From positions 1 to 26,883 of the IMG/VR virus record IMGVR_UViG_3300003886_000039: 26,883 nt of DNA; one strand, written 5' to 3'. Source of the DNA: a virus. Position 1 is the first letter of the stretch. Each line of letters begins with the position of its first letter. Below are positions 6,869 to 13,995 of this stretch, one piece after another. The position numbers and the translations under genes are program-made. A model generated the notes under the pieces. The model worked only from the letters and a program-made list of their open reading frames with translations, was not told where the DNA came from and made no database searches.

Positions 6869-9022
6869 TTACAATGGAGTGTAGCCACTGGGAGTCTCAT
6901 CACCTTCCCCAAATAAAAATGGTATTGGTTCCTCATTTTCATCATACACTTCTTCAGAAGTATACTCATTCTCATCAATTGAGTATAATTTTTCAAATGC
7001 ATCCTGTTCATATGACGCAAGCTCAGACAACAAGCGAATGCAAATCATTGTGGCCATGATACTATCATCAGTACTTCCAGCCTGTGCTTCGTAGCTTTTT
7101 CGTTTTCTCGCAAACGATTTAATTTCAGCGACCATTACTGGAGAGTTAATCTGTATTCCGCCTCTTTCAACCAACAACCGAAAGTCCAAACAAGCTCTCA
7201 TTTTCCTTTTGTTTGTAGTGGTTAACCCAAGCCGGTTTTTTCCCTCCTCTGAAATCATTTCAGCAACTGGGGGGTGTTCATCATTTTGATACAACGCAAT
7301 AATACCTTCACCAACACCATTATTTTCCACTGAGAAGTAAACACTGCATCCCATTTTTTCAAGATGAATTATCATCCATTTCATCTTTGAATACACTTCA
7401 GGTGAGGACATTGAATCAGAACGCATCTCTGCCACTTGATTCATTGATGGAAATTGATAAACTTGTATGACACTAAAGTCAAGCCCCGTTCCAGTCGAAG
7501 GATCGACCCCTATAAGGTAGGTACTTTTCGGAAGTATATCAGCATAAAAATCAAAATCATTTTGTTTACGTAAAAACGGATGCCTATTCAACTCCATCAT
7601 AGTGGATAGTTGCGAATCAATTAGTAATGCATCGGAGGATAAAAATTCACATTCATATTCTTGGCGCCACTTAAGATCCCCAAGAGTTGCGACGACACTT
7701 TGTTTAAAGTCTTCGTCTCGGTCTGGCGGCTCATCCCACTTAACACGAATCGGCGTAAAGGGAAATTTGCTACTTTCCTGTTTGATGATTGGTTTTATGT
7801 CTTCAGTACTTTTTGTTGTACCATCATCGTCATCAGATAAATTTTCATTGGTTGTAATCGTTCTCAGGCCAACTTCAGCACTTCTCCATATTTGTGCGAA
7901 CTTGTTTGCATCCCCATTAGGAGTAGAGGACATGATACAACTACCACCTGTAGCTAGGGTGGGAGATATTGCAGTCCAAAACTCTTCTTGAATACTCGGA
8001 GCAACGAATGCAAACTCATCAAGAAACAACATTGAGATTGAAAATCCACGCCCAGTGTTTTCAGAGGTGGCAGCGGAGAGAATTCGGGATTGGTTGTCAA
8101 ATATTAAACTGTGTTTATTCCAACCATCATCAGTAACCCCAGGTTTTAACCAATTTGGAATATTCTCATATGCATATCTGATACGTGATATCATCTCCAT
8201 GGCATTGGCGTTTTTATTCGCAGCAATGAGGATAGTTTTATCAAACCGGAACATTGCATACCACAACAAGTATATTGCTGATACGGTTGAATTGTGGGAT
8301 AAAATATTATTTGTGTAGTAAACGTGATTAGTGTCTTCCAACTCTAAATCATACATGTTATCTTTATTACTGGTCTCAACAATGGATGTTATTGATTCTA
8401 TTCCAGTTTTTGTTTTGATTCTATCACCTGTGATTAAATTGTTAACATATATTTCTTGGTCAAATTCATCAATCACTGTATGAGTATCAGCACAATCCAA
8501 CATATGAGAGGTCGTCCGTATTTTCCATACAATAAATGGTACAGTTCGATGGGAGTGTTTAATCGGTGAATACCCAGTTGGGGTTTCTACTAACACATTA
8601 TGGGGATTTGTTTGCTCGATAAATTTTAATTCGTTTGTATCTTCGTCATAAATTTGACAAGTGCTTGGAGATAGATATTCATGCAACTTACTAATTGTTA
8701 TTGTTTGTTTTACATTATTAGATGATCCAGACTGCGGTGGTAATATCACATTGATAAGAGTGTTTGGTGAGCAGCATTTACCGGTTTGGCGGGCGGACAG
8801 GACAACACAATACCGATTGTCCCTATAGGCTTCTATCATGCGTTCTTGGTACGGGTATAATGCAAATGGGATAGCGCCTCTTGTTGGGTGTTGAATCCGT
8901 GCATATGTTTTTATAAAGTGCACAGGATCATCCATACACTTTTTCACCTCCAGTAGTTGTTCTGGGGTAAATTCTGTAAGCTCGCCTGCTCTTTTAATCC
9001 CTGGATTATTTTTCATACCCAT
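6869..9022 (-). CDS. terL: Terminase large subunit (gp17-like) interrupted by an in-frame mini-intein
   Basis: This is the packaging motor ATPase and headful nuclease. The 717-residue precursor contains a 162-residue intein (residues 83-244). Splicing would leave 555 residues, near T4 gp17 (610). The ATPase domain has Walker A SARQTGK (76-82) joined to S245-TVSA after splicing, Walker B MLFLDEFAF (D335, E336) and motif III SSTPNG (365-370). The RNase H-fold nuclease domain has D507 (IGVDPSTG), E566 (SVENNG) and D652/D653 (STDDSIM). Residues about 390-415 form an acidic loop (SDDDDG). Two starts are possible, M1 and M3, and neither has a clear ribosome-binding site. A perfect late octamer lies six bases upstream of the first ATG. 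The small subunit is encoded just upstream. Confidence 0.93.
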   Translation of the reverse strand: MGMKNNPGIKRAGELTEFTPEQLLEVKKCMDDPVHFIKTYARIQHPTRGAIPFALYPYQERMIEAYRDNRYCVVLSARQTGKCCSPNTLINVILPPQSGSSNNVKQTITISKLHEYLSPSTCQIYDEDTNELKFIEQTNPHNVLVETPTGYSPIKHSHRTVPFIVWKIRTTSHMLDCADTHTVIDEFDQEIYVNNLITGDRIKTKTGIESITSIVETSNKDNMYDLELEDTNHVYYTNNILSHNSTVSAIYLLWYAMFRFDKTILIAANKNANAMEMISRIRYAYENIPNWLKPGVTDDGWNKHSLIFDNQSRILSAATSENTGRGFSISMLFLDEFAFVAPSIQEEFWTAISPTLATGGSCIMSSTPNGDANKFAQIWRSAEVGLRTITTNENLSDDDDGTTKSTEDIKPIIKQESSKFPFTPIRVKWDEPPDRDEDFKQSVVATLGDLKWRQEYECEFLSSDALLIDSQLSTMMELNRHPFLRKQNDFDFYADILPKSTYLIGVDPSTGTGLDFSVIQVYQFPSMNQVAEMRSDSMSSPEVYSKMKWMIIHLEKMGCSVYFSVENNGVGEGIIALYQNDEHPPVAEMISEEGKNRLGLTTTNKRKMRACLDFRLLVERGGIQINSPVMVAEIKSFARKRKSYEAQAGSTDDSIMATMICIRLLSELASYEQDAFEKLYSIDENEYTSEEVYDENEEPIPFLFGEGDETPSGYTPL
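8291..8776 (-). other. Mini-intein inside the TerL Walker A motif
   Basis: The insertion of exactly 162 codons begins at Cys83 (CCSPNTLINV, splicing block A). It contains a block B-like segment (LDCADTHTVID, with the T-x-H-type histidine) and ends with blocks F and G (MYDLELEDTNHVYYTNN, then ILSHN). The first extein residue after it is Ser245. The residues required for standard protein splicing are all visible: Cys1, the block B His, the penultimate His, the terminal Asn and the +1 Ser. Only about 35 residues separate block B from block F, so there is no room for a LAGLIDADG or HNH endonuclease. It sits between Lys and Ser of the ATP-binding loop, so the unspliced protein should be inactive as an ATPase. 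Confidence 0.92.
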
Positions 9023-9027
9023 AGAGA

Positions 9028-9035
9028 TATTTATA
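9028..9035 (-). promoter_or_regulatory. Perfect late octamer TATAAATA before terL
   Basis: This exact T4 late consensus lies on the minus strand, six bases before the first ATG (9022) and twelve before the second (9016). A T4-like start point would fall at or inside the first codons. Confidence 0.5.
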
Positions 9036-9103
9036 TGGGTGTTTTGGGGGGTGGCACTAGGTAATGTTTATGAGGTGGTTTGGTATAATTCAACCACTGC
9101 TTA

Positions 9104-9586
9104 TCAGTTGTCCAACTGTCCTTCAATTGGGGTGTCAGTGGGATCAGGAGTAACATCTTTTTCCTCACCCAGCAGTGCTTTCAATAATTCATTACGGTCG
9201 ATAATAATATTATTGTTCACCGTCTGTGCACCACCAGATGAAGCACTGAGCTTGTCTTTGTGTTTTTTCATATCAGCTTTTTCTTTTGCTGCATTTAGTG
9301 CTGTGGTTAGGAAGTTAGCTGCAACCTCAGCATTCCGGGCTTTATACTTACCCTCAACTAATTCAGCCTCACCATTTTGAGCCTCAAACGCATCGAAGGC
9401 AGCATCGTATACTTCTTGAAACTGATCTTCCAATTCAACATCTTTATTATCATAGTCTTCGTGTTGAACAAGTTGTGTCGAGCTTTGAGTTTGTTCAATC
9501 ATGGTGGTTCCTTGTTCGATATTCAAAATACCTTCCATTGGGTGGTCTGTTGCAACCTCTACCGTTTTCTTGGTTTTTTCAGCCAT
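9104..9586 (-). CDS. terS: Terminase small subunit (gp16-like)
   Basis: The chosen ATG (9586) gives 160 residues, close to T4 gp16 (164). An upstream in-frame TTG at 9625 would add 13 residues but has no ribosome-binding site, whereas AAAAGG precedes the ATG by about 11 bases. The protein begins MAEKTKKTVEVATD. It has an acidic central start (EDYDNKDVELEDQF), a long helical core (about 65-125, FQEVYDAAFDAFEAQNG to NAAKEKADMKKHKDKL) typical of the oligomerising coiled-coil of TerS, then a beta segment (QTVNNNIIIDRNELLKALL) and an acidic proline-rich tail. It recognises phage DNA and activates TerL during packaging. It lies directly upstream of terL, as in T4. Confidence 0.75.
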   Translation of the reverse strand: MAEKTKKTVEVATDHPMEGILNIEQGTTMIEQTQSSTQLVQHEDYDNKDVELEDQFQEVYDAAFDAFEAQNGEAELVEGKYKARNAEVAANFLTTALNAAKEKADMKKHKDKLSASSGGAQTVNNNIIIDRNELLKALLGEEKDVTPDPTDTPIEGQLDN

Positions 9587-9647
9587 AACGTTTAATACCT
9601 TTTCCGAAGTTTTTGTGGTGAACAATAATTAAACATCGTTTACATAT

Positions 9648-9655
9648 AATTTATA
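9648..9655 (-). promoter_or_regulatory. Late-promoter-like TATAAATT before terS
   Basis: This site matches TATAAATA at 7 of 8 positions, about 62 bases before the terS ATG. No other promoter is seen in the 106 bases between gp4 and terS. Confidence 0.45.
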
Positions 9656-9692
9656 TATGGGGTTCATATTTACTGATGTCAAGTGTGATCAT

Positions 9693-10130
9693 TCACTTAA
9701 ACAGGTCTTTCTCGGTTAATATTCTAAATAACATCCCACGTGCTTCACACCATTTTGTCGCAGCTTCCCACTTTGCGTTGTTAATAGCATAAGTAACGTC
9801 TTCAATTAATCGAGTCTTGGGCTTTCTACTGCGGGGCTTACGAACCTGTATTGAGGGTTTAACTTCAATAATCTCTTGGATAATATCACCATCTTTATTT
9901 TGGTACATCATCCAATAATCAGGAAAATAACGATGAACTTTGTTATCAGTTGGTTTAATGTACGGGATCACGATTTCTTCAGATGCCCACCCCAATACGT
10001 TAGGGTTGTTATCTAAAAAACTGTTAAACGTTTGCTCCCAAGACGATCTATACACAATCTTAGCCAAGTTACCCTTATACTTCTCCGGATTTTTTGGCGT
10101 GTAGTATCCTTGTTTGAACTTGTATGCCAT
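9693..10130 (-). CDS. 4: Head completion protein gp4-like (PD-(D/E)XK nuclease fold)
   Basis: This is a 145-residue protein; T4 gp4 is 150. The N-terminus contains YTPKNPEKYKG and then YRSSWEQTF (E32). GWASEEIVIPY follows, then a nuclease core of FPDYWMMY (D71) and EVK (89-91), and a basic stretch (RKPRSRKPK, 98-106). E32, D71, E89 and K91 fit the PD-(D/E)XK pattern. In T4 and its relatives gp4 acts after packaging, with gp2 and gp50/65, to finish the head before tail joining. The ATG overlaps the TAA of the upstream tube-initiator-like gene by one base (TAATG), indicating translational coupling. Confidence 0.85.
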   Translation of the reverse strand: MAYKFKQGYYTPKNPEKYKGNLAKIVYRSSWEQTFNSFLDNNPNVLGWASEEIVIPYIKPTDNKVHRYFPDYWMMYQNKDGDIIQEIIEVKPSIQVRKPRSRKPKTRLIEDVTYAINNAKWEAATKWCEARGMLFRILTEKDLFK

Positions 10131-11416
10131 TACGTTCCGAAAATTCCACCCAGGAATTCCTGTCCACGTGCAAGGAGTGATTGTTTTGCCTCGTCTTCAT
10201 ACTTTTCAATATCAAGGTCGGTTGCGCCAACAGGGACACCAACATCAGAACCAGATACAAAACGTAGACTAGATTCACCCAACTCACTGGCTGCTGATAA
10301 CATGTCTTCTTTTTCCTCAAACGATAAATTGTTTGTAATTAATAAACTGTCATAGTTAAAGTCGATGTTAATCGCTGTAGTTTGATTATCTTCCATGTCC
10401 AATTGATCCAACTGGAATTCATTAATTCTGGGATTAAAGAATTGATACATATTAAATTTGTACCCACTGTGATATATCTGATACACACGAATTTGGCTTA
10501 TCACTGTTTTGTTAGCTATTTCATCAAACCCTCCTTCGCCACTTAGACCCCCAAACTCGTTTCGTCTTGGAGTGCGTATCCCGTTTCTCGGTGGACGCAT
10601 GGAACCAGAATGTGCATTCTCCTTAAAGTTCATTCCGTTATCTTCAAATGCGGCAGGATCTTCTAAATTGGCGATTGGACTTATTTCTTTCAAATATTGG
10701 GTAAAGAATTTCATCACCTGGTTATACCCATCATCGTAAAATATCATTTGGGCTGGTGGATATGTAACATGTGTTAAAACTTTTGTTCTAAAGTTATACA
10801 TGTTAACATCTTCGTAGTGGAATGTAGGTGTAGGTAACTGAAATTGTTTACAAAAGGCAGCTGGTTTGATATCACCCAAAAAGTTTTCATATCCTGGCCG
10901 CATTACAAACTCAACAACGAAATGGAATTTGAACTTAGGTGCAAATTCGATTAGATCCTTTGCATAGTGAGTGGCGTGGCATATCTCAACAGCTGGTTTT
11001 TTAACTTTATCCGGTGTGTAAATTCCACCTAATAACTTTTCCAGGTTTTGAAAATCACCTACAAATTGTGGAATATCTTCTAGCTGAAAATCACCTTGTT
11101 TTACTTTTTCAGCAACTTGCTTTGCGGCACCAATTGCACGGTTGGCTACACCAGGATTAAAGTCTCTTAGGGTTGAATTAGTCAACTGATAACTCATTCC
11201 CATTTTATCAAACACCCACGTAACACCATCCCCAACAATAGAACCAGCCTGAGCTGTGTTGCCAATTTTGACTATGTTACGAAGTCCACTAACGACTTTA
11301 TTATTAATCTCTAAATCTGTTACTTTAGATAAAGCATCAAAAGCCGTAAACTTATCGTTGGGTGTTGCGTTTCTTTCAGGGCAAGATATTGTAAATGTTC
11401 GAGGGTCGACAGCCAT
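10130..11416 (-). CDS. Tail tube initiator / baseplate-tube junction protein, gp54-like
   Basis: This 428-residue protein is encoded directly downstream of the tail tube gene. About residues 160-250 look like a tube-protein beta fold (FKFHFVVEFVM, FCKQFQLPTPTFHYEDV, LTHVTYPPAQMIFYDDG), with further beta strands around 320-370 (ISQIRVYQIYHSG, NIDFNYDSLLI). An N-terminal alpha/beta part and a helical C-terminus (DLDIEKYEDEAKQSL) flank it. T4 gp48 and gp54 share the gp19 tube fold and start tube polymerisation on the baseplate; the same role is inferred here. It is longer than gp54 (320). It could also be another tube-fold structural protein. The ATG follows GGAGA, with AATAAATA about 20 bases upstream. 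Confidence 0.55.
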   Translation of the reverse strand: MAVDPRTFTISCPERNATPNDKFTAFDALSKVTDLEINNKVVSGLRNIVKIGNTAQAGSIVGDGVTWVFDKMGMSYQLTNSTLRDFNPGVANRAIGAAKQVAEKVKQGDFQLEDIPQFVGDFQNLEKLLGGIYTPDKVKKPAVEICHATHYAKDLIEFAPKFKFHFVVEFVMRPGYENFLGDIKPAAFCKQFQLPTPTFHYEDVNMYNFRTKVLTHVTYPPAQMIFYDDGYNQVMKFFTQYLKEISPIANLEDPAAFEDNGMNFKENAHSGSMRPPRNGIRTPRRNEFGGLSGEGGFDEIANKTVISQIRVYQIYHSGYKFNMYQFFNPRINEFQLDQLDMEDNQTTAINIDFNYDSLLITNNLSFEEKEDMLSAASELGESSLRFVSGSDVGVPVGATDLDIEKYEDEAKQSLLARGQEFLGGIFGT

Positions 11417-11435
11417 TAAATTCTCCGATTATATG

Positions 11436-11443
11436 TATTTATT
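11436..11443 (-). promoter_or_regulatory. Late promoter AATAAATA
   Basis: This minus-strand octamer, 7 of 8 to consensus, lies between the tail-tube terminator and the ATG at 11416. It gives the tube-initiator-like gene and gp4 their own late start. Confidence 0.55.
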
Positions 11444-11454
11444 ACTGTCACACA

Positions 11455-11481
11455 AAGAAAAAGCCCGTTATAAACGAGCTT
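11455..11481 (-). terminator. Rho-independent terminator after the tail tube gene
   Basis: On the minus strand the 9-bp stem AAGCTCGTT / AACGGGCTT (one G-U pair; arms at 11473-11481 and 11461-11469) with a 3-base loop is followed by a T-rich run (TTTCTTT). It lies 25 bases after the tube stop codon. It should yield an abundant monocistronic tube transcript. Confidence 0.75.
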
Positions 11482-11505
11482 CTCTATCACTGGCTGTCTC
11501 GAAGA

Positions 11506-12093
11506 TTACGCTCCAGCACCGCCTGTACCAACACCCTGACCGGCGTTGTAACCAGTGATATCCTGGCGGGCGTGGTCGTACCGAACAGTTGTGGTTATTT
11601 GAACTGCCTCACTTGCTGAGTAATCTAATTCTGTCCAATCAACATTTTGTAACCAGCAACCTTCCATTGTCCACTTTTCAACAACTGTATCATTACCATC
11701 TAACATATCAAGATATGTAACGAATTTGTAAATTGAACCTTCAGCCGCGGCTGCAAGAAATTGTCCTTCAACACCAATCAAGAACTGTTGTTTTTGTAGT
11801 TGTTCTTGTATCACACGAGTTGCCCCACTTGTTAAATCATCTTCAAGTGTCAACGTAACAGGTTCCCACATATGTTTACCAGCAACCCACGCACGAGAGT
11901 TGTAACGATGTAATTCAACTTCTTCGAATGATAATGTTGGTCGTGTTACTGTCACCGCTTGCACCGAAACGGGCTGGGAGTCTACACCACCGCCCATATT
12001 AGCAAACGTGACGCGCCATCTATTGCGCATCTTCGGTTGTAGGATACCAGCACCATCAAGTCCTGGGATACCAATGTCATTAATCGTAGCCAT
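11506..12093 (-). CDS. 19: Tail tube protein gp19-like
   Basis: This 195-residue protein (T4 gp19 is 163) forms the inner tube of the contractile tail. It begins MATINDIGIPGLDGAGILQPK, then RNRWRVTFANMGGG, SVQAVTVTRPTLSFEEVELH and WEPVTLTLEDDLT. Later come WTMEGCWLQNVDWTELDYS and VQITTTVRYDHA, and it ends in a Gly/Ala-rich tail. The closing D-Y-S-x-S-E-x-V-x-I-x-x-x-x-R-Y-D pattern is characteristic of phage tube proteins. AGGAG precedes the ATG by 9 bases. The gene has its own perfect late promoter and its own terminator, as expected for a major structural protein. The sheath gene lies upstream but is separated from it by the 5-kb invaded segment. Confidence 0.9.
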   Translation of the reverse strand: MATINDIGIPGLDGAGILQPKMRNRWRVTFANMGGGVDSQPVSVQAVTVTRPTLSFEEVELHRYNSRAWVAGKHMWEPVTLTLEDDLTSGATRVIQEQLQKQQFLIGVEGQFLAAAAEGSIYKFVTYLDMLDGNDTVVEKWTMEGCWLQNVDWTELDYSASEAVQITTTVRYDHARQDITGYNAGQGVGTGGAGA

Positions 12094-12095
12094 TC

Positions 12096-12103
12096 TATAA
12101 ATA
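12096..12103 (+). promoter_or_regulatory. Plus-strand TATAAATA, possible late promoter for the endonuclease gene
   Basis: This perfect octamer on the plus strand lies 68 bases before the TTG start at 12172. On the other strand the same bases fall between the ribosome-binding site and ATG of the tail tube gene, so the match could be dictated by that site. Confidence 0.4.
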
Positions 12104-12146
12104 CTCCTGTAAGATAAACGATCTAACGCAAAATATGTCTTAGTGG

Positions 12147-12154
12147 TATTTATA
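12147..12154 (-). promoter_or_regulatory. Perfect late promoter TATAAATA for the tail tube gene
   Basis: This is an exact T4 late consensus on the minus strand, about 54 bases before the tube ATG at 12093. A strong ribosome-binding site AGGAG lies in the leader. Confidence 0.75.
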
Positions 12155-12171
12155 GATATGGGGCCAAAACA

Positions 12172-13641
12172 TTGAAAAAACCCAATAACATCTTGATTGA
12201 TATCTGTAAAAGGGTATTTGGTCTAATTGGACAGGCAAAAAAACCAGGATTGACACTATCCAAATCAGAACGGTTACAACTAACTGACGCAACAAGTTTT
12301 TTAACGAAAGCCACCACAATGCAACGAGCTTGGCATGTAATACACAACACCCAATCATTACCATTGTGTACGTGTGGTAAGAAACTTTCATGGAGAACAC
12401 AGTTGTTTAAGTATTCCACCTTTTGTTCCTCAACATGTGCATATAAGGATGGAGGCGTGCAGCATAAGAAAAGAGAGACAAATATTTCTCGATACGGGTC
12501 ACCATCTCCGTTCGGTTCCACAAACATTCAACACAAAGCGGCAAATACAGTTCGACTGAGATACAATGTCAACAATGTATCACAAATACCCGCTGTTATT
12601 GAGGGTAAGAAATTAAAACAAACGAGAAAATTTTCTGTTGAGGAGGTAAGTTCCTTTAAAACTTTGATTGATCGTAATCTAACACAACAAGCAATAGGTG
12701 ATGTGGTGGGGTGTGCTCAACCAACAGTCTCAAAAATATTCAATCGATTGGATCTCCATACCAAACGGAATACCATGTCGACTATGCAATCTGATATCAC
12801 AAAATTTGTGCAGGAGTTAATTCCTGATAAATCTATTAAAACAGATTGTGCTACAGTGATTGCACCGTACCATGTAGATATTTTCATCCCAGAAATAAAG
12901 ATTGCAATTGAGGTTAACGGAACATTCTGGCACAGCCAGTTATCAGGGCGAGATAACAAGTACCACCAACAAAAGATGTTAATGTGTCGGAATAAGGGGA
13001 TTCAGTTAATCCAAATATCAGATAGTGACTGGAGAACGAAAAAGTCAATAGTAGAATCTCGGCTGAGCTATCTCTTGTCTGAACCCAAATATCGGTTTTA
13101 TGGTAGAAAGTGTGAGGCGAGAGAGATTAGCGTTAAAGAGGCTAACGGCTTTTGTGACAGTCACCATTTACAGGGATCACATTCAGCGTCGTGTAATTAT
13201 GGACTCTACCACGAAGGAGAGCTGGTTGTGGTTATGACCTTTTCACGTGCCCGGTTTTCAAAACAGTATCAATATGAAATGGTTCGTTTTTGTGTACGAC
13301 AGAATACCGTTGTAGTTGGTGCGATGAGTAAATTAGTTAAAACGTTTGTGAGATTGAACCCTGTCAAAAGTATTGGTACATATGCGGATTTGAAATGGGG
13401 GTTAGGTTCTTACGGAAACGCGGGGTTCAAACACATACACAACTCAACTCCAGATTACCATTATTTTTTGCGGAATGGCGACACAACAATTTTATTTTCT
13501 CGTAACAAATTTCAAAAACATAAATTGGCCTCACAGTTACCAAACTTCAACCCACAGTTGACTGAATGGGAAAATATGCAAGCCCATGGGTATGATCGGA
13601 TTTGGGGTTGTGGGCATGCACTGTGGGTTTGGGAGATTTAA
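12172..13641 (+). CDS. Freestanding homing endonuclease, Vsr-like (EDxHD-type), 489 residues
   Basis: The start is a TTG; no in-frame ATG lies upstream. The domains, in order, are: a Cys cluster C66, C68, C85, C89 (LCTCGK ... FCSSTC), probably zinc binding; about two degenerate repeats of the R-Y-G type (ISRYGSPSPFGS, LRYNVNNVSQ; DUF723-like); and a helix-turn-helix at about 165-195 (LTQQAIGDVVGCAQPTVSKI). A Vsr-like nuclease domain then runs about 205-300, with D236 (VDIFIP), E247 (AIEVNG), W253-H254, H265 and D285/D287. The C-terminal domain ends with the Y-D-R-I-W-x-C-G motif. The family is related to very-short-patch repair nucleases and includes phage homing enzymes such as I-Bth0305I. 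It lies opposite the tail tube gene and has two paralogues in this window. Target site unknown. Confidence 0.8.
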   Translation: MKKPNNILIDICKRVFGLIGQAKKPGLTLSKSERLQLTDATSFLTKATTMQRAWHVIHNTQSLPLCTCGKKLSWRTQLFKYSTFCSSTCAYKDGGVQHKKRETNISRYGSPSPFGSTNIQHKAANTVRLRYNVNNVSQIPAVIEGKKLKQTRKFSVEEVSSFKTLIDRNLTQQAIGDVVGCAQPTVSKIFNRLDLHTKRNTMSTMQSDITKFVQELIPDKSIKTDCATVIAPYHVDIFIPEIKIAIEVNGTFWHSQLSGRDNKYHQQKMLMCRNKGIQLIQISDSDWRTKKSIVESRLSYLLSEPKYRFYGRKCEAREISVKEANGFCDSHHLQGSHSASCNYGLYHEGELVVVMTFSRARFSKQYQYEMVRFCVRQNTVVVGAMSKLVKTFVRLNPVKSIGTYADLKWGLGSYGNAGFKHIHNSTPDYHYFLRNGDTTILFSRNKFQKHKLASQLPNFNPQLTEWENMQAHGYDRIWGCGHALWVWEI

Positions 13642-13642
13642 G

Positions 13643-13918
13643 TTATTTTTCAATCTCGACTGACTTAAGTACCTTGAAGTCAAAAGCACGGATGATTATC
13701 GTGATATTCTGCATGGATTCCTCCGTGAGTTCAGCATCAATAGCACCAACAGCACCAAGGTGTTCGTACACTCGTCCAACTCTCGCAAGTGTTGTAGCGT
13801 TGACATCTGATACGTGTATGTTTTCTTGGTACTTCTCCGGGAGAGAATTTGGGATTGGGATGATAATCCCAAACTCGAAGCAAATTATTATTACCCTATC
13901 GTTGACTTTGATTTGACC
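13643..13918 (-). pseudogene. 5'-truncated ORF remnant of unknown function
   Basis: A 91-codon minus-strand frame is open from a TAG at 13919-13921 to a TAA at 13643. It contains no ATG, GTG or TTG start before its late internal Met. It reads like real coding sequence: IIICFEFGIIIPIPNSL, VNATTLARVGRVYEHL, AVGAIDAELTEESMQNI, IIIRAFDFKVLKSVEI. An AGGG is followed by ATA/ATT codons, so a rare ATT or ATA start is possible. A 5'-deleted gene, cut by arrival of the adjacent secreted-protein cassette, fits better. It ends two bases beyond the stop of the plus-strand endonuclease. Family not recognised. Confidence 0.5.
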
Positions 13919-13930
13919 CTAAGTGATAAT
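13902..13930 (+). promoter_or_regulatory. Sigma70-type promoter of the secreted-protein cassette
   Basis: TTGACT (13902-13907), a 17-base spacer and GATAAT (13925-13930) each match consensus at 5 of 6. The expected start near 13937 gives a leader of about 60 bases to the ATG at 13996. No late octamer is present. Confidence 0.65.
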
Positions 13931-13936
13931 CACTTA
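13920..13936. promoter_or_regulatory. 17-bp perfect palindrome over the -10 box, operator-like
   Basis: TAAGTGATAATCACTTA is an 8+1+8 perfect inverted repeat that covers the -10 hexamer and runs to the predicted start point. This is the classic placement of a repressor operator. No repressor gene is visible in the window, so the binding protein would be encoded elsewhere in the phage or by the host. Confidence 0.6.
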
Positions 13937-13995
13937 TCGGTTGGGAAAATACGAATCGATCATTCTTCAACACACTTAAAATAGGAAATTTAGTT

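Larger units (their letters stand above)
12095..12155. repeat. 10-bp inverted repeat built from two facing late octamers
   Basis: CTATAAATAC (12095-12104) and GTATTTATAG (12146-12155) are perfect inverse complements 41 bases apart. Each contains a late octamer. They face each other, so the leaders of the two divergent genes would overlap and be complementary. Confidence 0.75.

Noticed and set aside
8291-8776. Group I intron or split intein in terL
   Set aside because: The insertion is in frame with complete splicing blocks in a single ORF, so it is a contiguous mini-intein, not an intron or a split gene.
9587-9625. TTG start extending terS by 13 residues
   Set aside because: There is no ribosome-binding site before TTG, while the ATG at 9586 has an AAAAGG upstream and gives the usual family length.
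12150-12527. Minus-strand frames opposite the 489-residue endonuclease
   Set aside because: They are shadows: the plus-strand frame has recognisable zinc, helix-turn-helix and nuclease motifs.
13602-13916. Plus-strand frame of 104 codons overlapping the endonuclease 3' end
   Set aside because: Its sequence has no domain character; the opposite-strand frame (13643-13918) looks far more like protein.
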